Below, piece by piece: positions 1-5,759 of a stretch of 6,366 nt of DNA. Position 1 is the first letter of the stretch. Each line of letters begins with the position of its first letter. The notes below the pieces were generated by a model, which was not told where the DNA came from, did not search any database, and saw nothing but the letters and a program-made list of their open reading frames with translations. Both the position numbers and the translations under genes were made by a program. This DNA comes from Clostridia bacterium (lineage in GTDB: Bacteria > Bacillota > Clostridia > Christensenellales > Maliibacteriaceae): the NCBI GenBank assembly GCA_017935825.1, contig JAGBGW010000217.1:1-6366 (forward strand), in the 5' to 3' direction.

Positions 1-540
1 GTCAATCCGTATTTTCGAACGAAGGACAGCGCCGACGAACTTCAGGCGGCGGGAATCGACGTGCTGTGCTCGCCTTACGCGAACACGAACCTGGACGCGC
101 CCGCGCTGCCGGAGGAAATGTACCGCATCTGCCGCGATAAGCGTTACCACGCTGTGGTGGACGTGGGCGGTGACGACCAGGGTGCGGTTGCACTTGGAAG
201 GTACACCCCTGAGCTTCTGGAAGAAAATTCCTACGACATGTTCTTTGTGGCAAACGCCATGCGGCCTCTGACCCGCGATCCCAAGGATGCACTTGAGGTC
301 ATGCGCGAAATTGAGGCAGCCGGCGGCATCCGATTTACAGGCATCATCAACAACGCAAACCTTGCCACTGAGACCGACGAAGAAGTGGTCATGGCAGGGG
401 AGCGGTATTGCAAAACCTTGTCAGAGATTTCAGGTTTGCCCCACGTATTGACGAGTGTGGACGAATCGCTGTATGATGTGCTTAAGGGAAAAATCGACAA
501 CCTTTTCCCACTGAAACTGCAGAAAAAATATTTCTTATAA
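1..540 (+). CDS. ParA/MinD/CobQ-like P-loop protein, C-terminal part (5' end off-window)
   Basis: The frame is open from the first base, so the gene begins upstream; 179 residues and the stop are visible. I see an opening VNPYFRTKD, a VVDVGGDDQGA segment at visible residues 52-61 and GIINNANLATETDEE at about 114-128. This pattern fits the second half of a ParA/MinD/CobQ-type nucleotide-binding fold: the DVGGDD stretch resembles the Walker B-side aspartate region, and the NNAN segment resembles the base-recognition Asn region. The Walker A lysine motif would lie upstream, so ATP binding cannot be confirmed here. The ferredoxin gene starts 30 nt downstream on the same strand, suggesting co-transcription with the 2-oxoacid oxidoreductase. 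Its job there is unknown; cofactor insertion or regulation would be guesses. It uses TTA (535) and TCA (421) codons, which the following five genes avoid. The family call is fairly secure, the function is not. Confidence 0.72.
   Translation, partial: VNPYFRTKDSADELQAAGIDVLCSPYANTNLDAPALPEEMYRICRDKRYHAVVDVGGDDQGAVALGRYTPELLEENSYDMFFVANAMRPLTRDPKDALEVMREIEAAGGIRFTGIINNANLATETDEEVVMAGERYCKTLSEISGLPHVLTSVDESLYDVLKGKIDNLFPLKLQKKYFL
448..477 (+). promoter_or_regulatory. Possible internal sigma-A-type promoter
   Basis: TTGACG (448-453) and TATGAT (472-477) are separated by 18 nt, each matching five of six bases of the TTGACA/TATAAT consensus. The site lies inside the end of the P-loop gene and would start transcription near 484, giving a leader of roughly 85 nt before the ferredoxin gene. 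It would let the oxidoreductase operon be expressed independently of the P-loop gene, in line with the sharper codon bias that begins at the ferredoxin gene. Such matches occur by chance inside coding sequence, so this is only a candidate. Confidence 0.3.
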
Positions 541-570
541 AAGAGAGGATAAGAAAGGAAGGCAAAAACA

Positions 571-777
571 ATGGCAAAAGTAACGTTTAACACGGAACTT
601 TGCAAGGGCTGCGGACTTTGCGTCAATGTCTGCCCCAAGAAGATTCTGGAACTTGCAAAGGACAAGATCAACCAGAAGGGTCACTATCCCGCACAGATGA
701 CCGATCAATCCCAGTGCATCGGATGCGCATTCTGCGCCACCATGTGCCCCGACTGCGTCATCACGGTCGAAAAGTAA
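571..777 (+). CDS. korD: 2x[4Fe-4S] ferredoxin subunit of 2-oxoacid:ferredoxin oxidoreductase (delta)
   Basis: This 68-residue protein has two classic bacterial ferredoxin motifs: CKGCGLCVNVCP (Cys 11, 14, 17, 21) and CIGCAFCATMCP (Cys 49, 52, 55, 59), plus an extra Cys62. Each CxxCxxCxxxCP set is expected to help hold a [4Fe-4S] cluster, with the last Cys of one set completing the other cluster. In four-subunit oxidoreductases of the KorABCD/VOR type this subunit carries electrons from the TPP/cluster centre of the beta subunit to free ferredoxin. The start is supported by AAAGGAAGG at 554-562, 8 nt before the ATG. The alpha-subunit gene begins 12 nt after the stop. No TTA, CTA or TCA codons occur. 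The symbol vorC would be equally valid, because substrate preference cannot be read from the sequence. Confidence 0.93.
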   Translation: MAKVTFNTELCKGCGLCVNVCPKKILELAKDKINQKGHYPAQMTDQSQCIGCAFCATMCPDCVITVEK

Positions 778-789
778 GGAGAAAAAACT

Positions 790-1851
790 ATGGCTGAAAA
801 AGTTTTGATGAAGGGCAACGAAGCGATCGCAGAAGCAGCGATCCTTGCAGGCTGCCGCCATTATTTCGGTTATCCCATCACCCCTCAGACGGAAATTGCA
901 GCATACATGGCAAAGAGAATGCCCAAAATCGGCGGCTGCTTCCTGCAGGCTGAAAGTGAAGTTGCAGCAATCAACATGGTCTACGGTCTTGCTTCCACCG
1001 GCAAGCGCGTTATGACCTCCTCTTCTTCCCCGGGTATTTCCCTCAAGGCTGAAGGTCTTTCCTACATGGCAGGCAGCGACCTTCCTGCACTGGTGGTCAA
1101 CGTCCAGCGCGGCGGCCCCGGCCTTGGCGGCATCCAGCCTTCCCAGAGCGACTACTTCCAGGCAACCCGCGGCGGCGGCCATGGCGACTATCATATGATC
1201 GTTCTTGCACCTGCATCCGTACAGGAAATGGCAAGCCTGACCTTCAAGGGCTTCGACCTTGCTGAAAAGTACCGCGTCACCTCCATGATCCTTGCTGACG
1301 GCACCATGGGTCAGATGATGGAGCCTGTTGAACTTGAGATGGGCGAAGTCAACGAGCACGATAAGTCCTGGGCAGTTACCGGCACCAAGATGGCTCGCAA
1401 GCACAACATCATCAACTCTCTGTCCCTCAACTCCGAACAGCTGGAACAGCAGAACTTCGAGCGCTTTGAGCGTTATAAGAAGATCGAAGAGAACGAGGTC
1501 ATGTACGAAGAGTTCATGATGGACGATGCAGAAATCTGCGTCGTAGCATTCGGTATCGCATCCCGTGTATCCAAGAACGCCATCATGGAAGCTCGCGCCA
1601 AGGGCATCAAGGTCGGTATGATCCGTCCCATCACCCTTTGGCCCTTCCCCAAGAAGGCACTGGAAACTGCAGCTGAAAAGTGCAAAGCTTTCATCAGCGT
1701 AGAGCTTTCCATGGGTCAGATGATCGAGGATGTGGAACTTGCAATCCGCTGCAAGCGCCCCGTCACCCTTTGCAACCGCGTCGGCGGTATGATTCCTTCG
1801 TCCGAACAGGTGCTCGCAACCATCGAGCAGGTACAAGGAGGTCTTGAATAA
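790..1851 (+). CDS. vorB: 2-oxoacid:ferredoxin oxidoreductase alpha subunit (VorB-like)
   Basis: At 353 residues, this is the usual length for the alpha subunit of a four-subunit enzyme. It begins with MKGNEAIAEAA and has GYPITPQTEI (27-36), QAESEVAAINM (53-63), TSSSSPGISLKAEGLSYM (76-93) and a QRGGPGLGGIQPSQSDYFQA segment (106-125), all typical of the N-terminal pyruvate:ferredoxin oxidoreductase domain. After a linker at about 190-245 rich in charged residues comes the second domain, opening with ICVVAFGIASR (249-259) and including IRPITLWPFP (278-287). The enzyme oxidatively decarboxylates a 2-oxoacid to acyl-CoA, or runs in reverse; alpha helps build the CoA and TPP sites. The overall pattern best recalls the VorB (3-methyl-2-oxobutanoate) group, though 2-oxoglutarate or broad specificity is possible. 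The ribosome site TAAGGAGA (775-782) reuses the ferredoxin stop. The gene overlaps the beta gene by one base. Confidence 0.93.
   Translation: MAEKVLMKGNEAIAEAAILAGCRHYFGYPITPQTEIAAYMAKRMPKIGGCFLQAESEVAAINMVYGLASTGKRVMTSSSSPGISLKAEGLSYMAGSDLPALVVNVQRGGPGLGGIQPSQSDYFQATRGGGHGDYHMIVLAPASVQEMASLTFKGFDLAEKYRVTSMILADGTMGQMMEPVELEMGEVNEHDKSWAVTGTKMARKHNIINSLSLNSEQLEQQNFERFERYKKIEENEVMYEEFMMDDAEICVVAFGIASRVSKNAIMEARAKGIKVGMIRPITLWPFPKKALETAAEKCKAFISVELSMGQMIEDVELAIRCKRPVTLCNRVGGMIPSSEQVLATIEQVQGGLE
1835..1841 (+). promoter_or_regulatory. Ribosome binding site for beta subunit inside the alpha gene
   Basis: AAGGAGG, a near-perfect anti-16S match, lies within the last codons of vorB and 9 nt before the beta-subunit ATG. 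Stop and start share one base (TAATG), so the two subunits are probably translationally coupled. This site also fixes the beta start. Confidence 0.85.
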
Positions 1852-2594
1852 TGATCGTATTTGAAAAACCCAAGGCATTGGCAGATGTGCCGTTTCACTA
1901 CTGCCCCGGCTGCACCCATGGCATCATCCATCGTCTGGTTGCAGAGGCAATTGATGAGCTTGGTATCGAGGGTCAGACCATCGGCGTTGCACCCGTTGGC
2001 TGCTCCGTATTTGCATATAACTACTTCAACTGTGACATGGTGGAAGCTGCACACGGCCGCGCACCGGCTGTTGCAACGGGTCTGAAGCGCTCCGATCCGG
2101 AAAACCACATTGTCTTCACCTATCAGGGCGACGGTGACCTTGCATCCATCGGTATGGCTGAGACCGTTCATGCTGCCACCCGCAACGAGAACATCACCAT
2201 CATCTTCGTCAACAACGCAATCTACGGCATGACCGGTGGTCAGATGGCACCCACCTCCCTGCCCGGTCAGGTCACCCAGACCTCTCCCTACGGTCGTGAT
2301 CCTAAGCACTGCGGTTATCCCGTCAAGGTCTGCGAGATGCTTTCCCAGCTGGAAGGTCCCGAGTATCTGGAACGTGTTGCTGTCAACAACATCAAGAACA
2401 TCCGCGCCGCAAAGAAGGCCATCAAGAAGGCTTTCGAAAACCAGATCCAGGGCAAGGGTTTCTCTCTTGTTGAGGTCCTTTCTTCCTGCCCCACCAACTG
2501 GGGTATGACGCCTCAGAAGGCGCTGGAATGGATCGACGAGGCAATGATCCCCTATTATCCCCTTGGTGTCTACAAAGACCGCAGCGCAGAATAA
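1851..2594 (+). CDS. korB: 2-oxoacid:ferredoxin oxidoreductase beta subunit, TPP-binding
   Basis: This 247-residue protein is the catalytic TPP subunit. The TPP/Mg motif is GDGD (93-96) followed by VNNAIYGMTGGQ (120-131), where N121/N122 fit the conserved Asn position. Four cysteines occupy the places expected for the [4Fe-4S] cluster of this family: C18 and C21 in CPGCTHG, C51 in VGCS and C213 in SSCPTNWG. The cluster passes electrons from the TPP intermediate to the ferredoxin subunit. The length is compact for the family but no motif is missing. Substrate cannot be assigned from these motifs; the VorB-like alpha subunit and the ilvE neighbour favour branched 2-oxoacids. The gamma subunit follows after 15 nt. 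In VOR nomenclature this polypeptide carries a different letter, so the symbol marks the subunit type only. Confidence 0.93.
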   Translation: MIVFEKPKALADVPFHYCPGCTHGIIHRLVAEAIDELGIEGQTIGVAPVGCSVFAYNYFNCDMVEAAHGRAPAVATGLKRSDPENHIVFTYQGDGDLASIGMAETVHAATRNENITIIFVNNAIYGMTGGQMAPTSLPGQVTQTSPYGRDPKHCGYPVKVCEMLSQLEGPEYLERVAVNNIKNIRAAKKAIKKAFENQIQGKGFSLVEVLSSCPTNWGMTPQKALEWIDEAMIPYYPLGVYKDRSAE

Positions 2595-2609
2595 GGAGGA
2601 AGAAGCAAT

Positions 2610-3146
2610 ATGAAAACCACGCAGATCCTCATCGCAGGTTTCGGCGGACAGGGCGTTCTGTTCGCAGGCAAATTCCTTGCTTATAAAGGCCTTCTGGAAG
2701 ACCGTCAGGTCAGCTGGCTGCCCTCCTACGGCCCCGAGATGCGCGGCGGTACCGCAAACTGCTCCGTCACCATCTCCGATGCACCCATCGGCTCTCCCAT
2801 CGTCACCAAGCCCGATTGCCTGATCGCAATGAACCTGCCTTCTCTTTTGAAGTATAAGGATACCGTCAAAGCAGGCGGCACCATTATCCTGGACTCCGCT
2901 CTCATCAGCGAAAAGGTAGAGCGCGATGACGTAAACGTTTATTACGTGCCTGCTACCAAATTGGCAGGCGAAGCAGGCTTCCCCACCCTTGCAAACATGA
3001 TCCTCACCGGCAAGTACCTGGCCGCTGTGGATGAAGTTGGCATGGCAGATATCGACGACGTGCTTGCAAAGGTCGTACCGCCCAAGAAGGCAAACCTTGT
3101 TGAGATCAACAAGCAGGCACTGACCATTGGTCACGACTACGAATAA
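2610..3146 (+). CDS. korC: 2-oxoacid:ferredoxin oxidoreductase gamma subunit
   Basis: At 178 residues this has the normal gamma-subunit length. The N-terminus carries the hallmark GFGGQGV (10-16), and PSYGPEMRGGTANCSVTISD (38-57) is the conserved central segment that follows it in this family. The gamma chain packs against the alpha and beta chains and, by family knowledge, contributes to the CoA-binding side of the complex. The start is set by AAGGAGGA at 2593-2600, which overlaps the korB stop codon and sits 9 nt before the ATG. It is the last subunit gene; ilvE follows after 24 nt without a terminator between them. Confidence 0.92.
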   Translation: MKTTQILIAGFGGQGVLFAGKFLAYKGLLEDRQVSWLPSYGPEMRGGTANCSVTISDAPIGSPIVTKPDCLIAMNLPSLLKYKDTVKAGGTIILDSALISEKVERDDVNVYYVPATKLAGEAGFPTLANMILTGKYLAAVDEVGMADIDDVLAKVVPPKKANLVEINKQALTIGHDYE

Positions 3147-3170
3147 GTCTTCAGAAAGGATCGAATCAAA

Positions 3171-4241
3171 ATGCTGGATATTAAGATCACCAAAACCACG
3201 GAACCCAAGGCAAAACCCGAAAAAGGCGCAGCACTCGGTTTCGGTAAAATTTTCACCGACCACATGTTCGTTATGAACTACACCGAAGGTCAGGGTTGGC
3301 ACGATCCCCGCATCGAGCCTTTCCACAACCTTTCCATGTCTCCTGCTGCAATGGTTTACCACTACGGTCAGGAAATGTTCGAGGGTTTGAAGGCTTATAA
3401 GAACGAAAACGGCGACGTTTTCCTGTTCCGCCCCGACATGAACGCAAAGCGCACCAACAAGACCAACGACCGTCTGTGCATCCCCAACATCCCCGAAGAG
3501 GATTTCGTGCAGGCTGTTAAGGCAATTGTTGATGTGGAACGCGACTGGATCCCCACCGATCCCGGCACCTCCATGTACATCCGCCCCTTCATCATCGCAA
3601 CCGATGAGTTCCTGGGCGTTGCACCTTCCAAGACCTACATGTTCATCATCATCGTTTCTCCCAGCGGCGCATACTATGCAAGCGGCCTTGCACCCGTTGG
3701 TATCTGGATCGAGGATGAGTACGTCCGTGCAGTCCGTGGTGGTATGGGCTTTGCCAAGACCGGCGGCAACTACGCAGCAAGCCTGAAGGCACAGGTCAAG
3801 GCACACGATGCAGGTTACTCTCAGGTTCTGTGGCTGGACGGTGTCGAGCGCAAGTACATCGAAGAAGTCGGCGCAATGAACATCTGCTTCAAGATCAACG
3901 GCAAGGTGGTCACCCCCGCGCTCAACGGTTCCATCCTGCCCGGCGTTACCCGTGACTCCGTCATCAACATGTGCAAATACTGGGGTCTGGAAGTGGAAGA
4001 GCGCAAGGTCTCCGTTGACGAACTGGTTGCGGCTGCACGCAGCGGCGAACTGGAAGAAGTCTTCGGCACCGGTACCGCAGCTGTTATCTCTCCCGTCGGC
4101 AAGCTTCGTTATAAGGACGAAGTCATGACCATCGGCGACGGCGGCATCGGCGAGCTGACCCAGAAGCTGTATGACACCTTCACCGGCATCCAGTGGGGTC
4201 GTCTGGAAGACCCGCTTGGCTGGAGAGTCGAAGTTAAGTAA
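3171..4241 (+). CDS. ilvE: Branched-chain amino acid aminotransferase (fold type IV PLP enzyme)
   Basis: This 356-residue protein matches the longer, eukaryote-like BCAT group rather than the roughly 300-residue E. coli IlvE type. It moves the amino group between valine, leucine or isoleucine and 2-oxoglutarate. Visible marks are YGQEMFEGLKAY (65-76), FRPDMNAKR (86-94), the PLP lysine K196 in FAKTGGNYAASLKAQ (194-208), QVLWLDG followed by EEVGAMN (231-237; E232 should contact the PLP ring nitrogen), PGVTRDS (257-263) and GTGTAAVISPVG (299-310). No key residue is missing. GAAAGGA (3154-3160) lies 10 nt before the ATG. The gene directly follows korC, so its product can feed branched 2-oxoacids to the oxidoreductase or aminate those it makes. 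A strong terminator follows at once, making this the end of the operon. Confidence 0.95.
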   Translation: MLDIKITKTTEPKAKPEKGAALGFGKIFTDHMFVMNYTEGQGWHDPRIEPFHNLSMSPAAMVYHYGQEMFEGLKAYKNENGDVFLFRPDMNAKRTNKTNDRLCIPNIPEEDFVQAVKAIVDVERDWIPTDPGTSMYIRPFIIATDEFLGVAPSKTYMFIIIVSPSGAYYASGLAPVGIWIEDEYVRAVRGGMGFAKTGGNYAASLKAQVKAHDAGYSQVLWLDGVERKYIEEVGAMNICFKINGKVVTPALNGSILPGVTRDSVINMCKYWGLEVEERKVSVDELVAAARSGELEEVFGTGTAAVISPVGKLRYKDEVMTIGDGGIGELTQKLYDTFTGIQWGRLEDPLGWRVEVK

Positions 4242-4253
4242 GACATTGTATGA

Positions 4254-4290
4254 AAAAAGACGTATCAACTTATCGTTGATACGTCTTTTT
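4254..4290. terminator. Bidirectional intrinsic terminator between ilvE and the M48 gene
   Basis: A perfect inverted repeat has arms AAAAAGACGTATCAAC (4254-4269) and GTTGATACGTCTTTTT (4275-4290) around a 5-nt loop, TTATC. The plus strand ends in a T-run, and the A-run on the left gives a T-run on the minus strand, so the hairpin can stop transcription from both directions. It starts 12 nt after the ilvE stop and lies 12 nt beyond the stop of the converging metallopeptidase gene. Confidence 0.92.
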
Positions 4291-4302
4291 ATTTGTATAG
4301 GT

Positions 4303-5667
4303 TTATTTGACGGGGTAGGTGTCATAGACGATGTGAACGATTGCGTATGTGGTATGCCACTCGTCTTTCGCAAAACTGTTCCCGTTAATTGTGATTTGGT
4401 CTATGGTGCCTTCAATGGAGAGGAATCCTTTTTTGGGATGTACTTTCGGAATGAGCACAATGTTTTTAAAACCTGCTGCGCGAAGTTCTTGGGCAGCGAT
4501 CTGATAATTCATCGCAAAGTAATGTCTGGATGAATTCGGTGTTTTGATCTGTCCCGGATGTTCGGCAGCGATTTCCGCTTCCGTTTTGGGATAGTAATAT
4601 TCGATCTCGATCTGTGCATCGATGGGGATAAAGTCATAGGCACGGAATTGATTGCTGCCATTGATACGAACATGAACGACCTGTTTTTCGGTATAGAACA
4701 CGTTGGGTTCCATATTGCGGACGGTGCGAATATTGACAAAGCCCAGTGCACGCAGCAAACGTTCTGCCTCGGATACATGTTTGCTGATGTAGAAATTTTC
4801 GTTTTCGGGCATAAGGACTTCCTGCATGTAGAGTGCAAGCGCGGTGCTGTCGGAAGCAGAGCTTGCATTTGCCTGCGCCAAATAGCCGCGAATCTTTCCA
4901 AAACGGGACTGCGCAGCCCATTCAAAGCATTCCGCGGCACGCACTGCGTTCAAAGGGTGATCTGCCTGATGGAACAGCAAAAATTCCATTGCCTTGTTCC
5001 ATCTGGAATCCAGGATCATCCTGCGGTAGTCGTTTGCCTGCTGCATGAATTCATATACATTTGCCTGTGCTACCAGTTCTTTGCTCAGTCCTGAAAAATG
5101 CATGCACATCCGAACGACTTTATCTGCATTGCCATCGCATATCGCAGCGGCGCGATCTGCAGAAAACTCACTGCAGCGCATCCAGTAGGCAAACGCGATC
5201 TGAATGGGCAGCGCAGCAAGCTCCCCGATGCCAAGATAGCTGATGGCGCCGCTTAAGATCATCCGCCCCATGGTGGTGTAAAGGCAGTGATGGCAGGCAA
5301 TGTGACCGCATTCGTGCGCCAAGACCGTGGGGATCAAATCTTCGGGAACGTGCTCCAAAAGTCCTGAAGTGATGACGATGAAAGGCTTTGTGTCGCCTGC
5401 GGTATATGCATTGGGGGAGACGTCCAATTCCAAAAACAGATCAGGTACCTCGATGCCCAGCTTTTGGCAGATGGGCGGCAGCATGTCGTAGTATTTGGAA
5501 AGCTGCTTTTCGCTGATGCGAAGATTGGAGGACATATTCTGTATCTGGAACTGCTTTTCGCTCCATACCTTCATAAACGCTTTAAAAAGTGCGGTGAAAC
5601 CGGGTATGGCTTTGAGTGCATTGAGTGCTGCGCGATCGGACTCATGCATGAAAATATTTGGATCCAT
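4303..5667 (-). CDS. M48-type zinc metallopeptidase with two C-terminal PASTA-like repeats
   Basis: From the ATG at 5667 the protein has 454 residues. The zinc site is HECGH (118-122; H118, H122 as ligands, E119 catalytic), with the third ligand E167 in SEFSADR (166-172), and HPLNAVRAAE (237-246) matches the His-Pro...Arg element after it, so the M48 fold is clear. A hydrophobic stretch at about 136-163 lies between the zinc motifs and could touch membrane; no signal peptide is evident, so a cytosolic or inner-face location is likely. Residues 294-360 and 383-452 are two diverged copies of one module (listed separately). The frame stays open to a TTG at 5733, but that codon sits in the loop of the preceding gene's terminator hairpin. 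I chose the ATG, which has GAGG 5 nt upstream; the next Met is residue 7. Substrates are unknown. It uses TCA codons, unlike the operon it converges on. Confidence 0.88.
   Translation of the reverse strand: MDPNIFMHESDRAALNALKAIPGFTALFKAFMKVWSEKQFQIQNMSSNLRISEKQLSKYYDMLPPICQKLGIEVPDLFLELDVSPNAYTAGDTKPFIVITSGLLEHVPEDLIPTVLAHECGHIACHHCLYTTMGRMILSGAISYLGIGELAALPIQIAFAYWMRCSEFSADRAAAICDGNADKVVRMCMHFSGLSKELVAQANVYEFMQQANDYRRMILDSRWNKAMEFLLFHQADHPLNAVRAAECFEWAAQSRFGKIRGYLAQANASSASDSTALALYMQEVLMPENENFYISKHVSEAERLLRALGFVNIRTVRNMEPNVFYTEKQVVHVRINGSNQFRAYDFIPIDAQIEIEYYYPKTEAEIAAEHPGQIKTPNSSRHYFAMNYQIAAQELRAAGFKNIVLIPKVHPKKGFLSIEGTIDQITINGNSFAKDEWHTTYAIVHIVYDTYPVK
4312..4521 (-). repeat. PASTA-like module, copy B (M48 protein residues about 383-452)
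   Basis: Copy B contains IAAQELRAAGFKNIVLIP (390-407), GTIDQITINGNSF (420-432) and the final strand IVHIVYDTYP (443-452). It aligns with copy A at LRA-GF-NI, at I-x-I-NG and at the last Tyr-Pro strand. The segment between the copies (about 361-382) is polar and probably a linker. Confidence 0.55.
4588..4788 (-). repeat. PASTA-like module, copy A (M48 protein residues about 294-360)
   Basis: Copy A contains SEAERLLRALGFVNI (299-313), a middle strand VVHVRINGSNQF (330-341), and ends in the alternating strand IEIEYYYP (353-360). Its order of helix, GF-N-I turn, V/I-x-I-NG turn and final hydrophobic strand is shared with copy B. This layout resembles PASTA-like modules seen at the C-termini of Firmicutes proteins; that identification is from memory of the pattern, not a search. 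Confidence 0.55.
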
Positions 5668-5717
5668 AAAAGCCTCGAGAAAAAGAAATAAAGTTTGTTT
5701 AATTAAAAAGAATTTAG

Positions 5718-5748
5718 ATGGTGGGAGTGACAATTACACTCCCACCAT
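5718..5748 (-). terminator. Hairpin after the GH31 gene, probable intrinsic terminator
   Basis: Perfect 12-bp arms ATGGTGGGAGTG (5718-5729) and CACTCCCACCAT (5737-5748) enclose a 7-nt loop. Read on the minus strand, it begins 11 nt after the GH31 stop. The T-rich tract (TTCTTTTT) starts only about 6 nt beyond the stem, so it is weaker than the ilvE terminator; partial read-through into the M48 gene is possible. Confidence 0.7.
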
Positions 5749-5759
5749 ACTGTTTGGAT

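Noticed and set aside
535..1878. 447-codon minus-strand reading frame opposite korD and vorB
   Set aside because: It has the same cause: in-register antisense of two strongly codon-biased genes with clear family motifs.
3147..3170. T-box or attenuator before ilvE
   Set aside because: The gap is only 24 nt and holds just a ribosome binding site; there is no room for a leader structure.
1716..4373. 885-codon open reading frame on the minus strand across korB, korC and ilvE
   Set aside because: It is exactly in codon register with three well-recognised genes on the opposite strand and exists because they avoid TTA, CTA and TCA. Its Cys/His/Asp-rich translation resembles no family I know and it has no credible start region.
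4558..5094. 178-codon plus-strand reading frame opposite the M48 gene
   Set aside because: It is an in-register shadow of the metallopeptidase coding strand. The minus-strand product has the HECGH/EFSAD zinc site, while this one shows no motif.
5690..5735. Promoter for the M48 gene (TTGTCA at 5733-5728 followed by AT-rich sequence on the minus strand)
   Set aside because: No -10 box sits at 16-18 nt spacing; the nearest TTTAAT is 20 nt away and the -35 candidate is inside the hairpin. The region is AT-rich but I cannot support a specific promoter.
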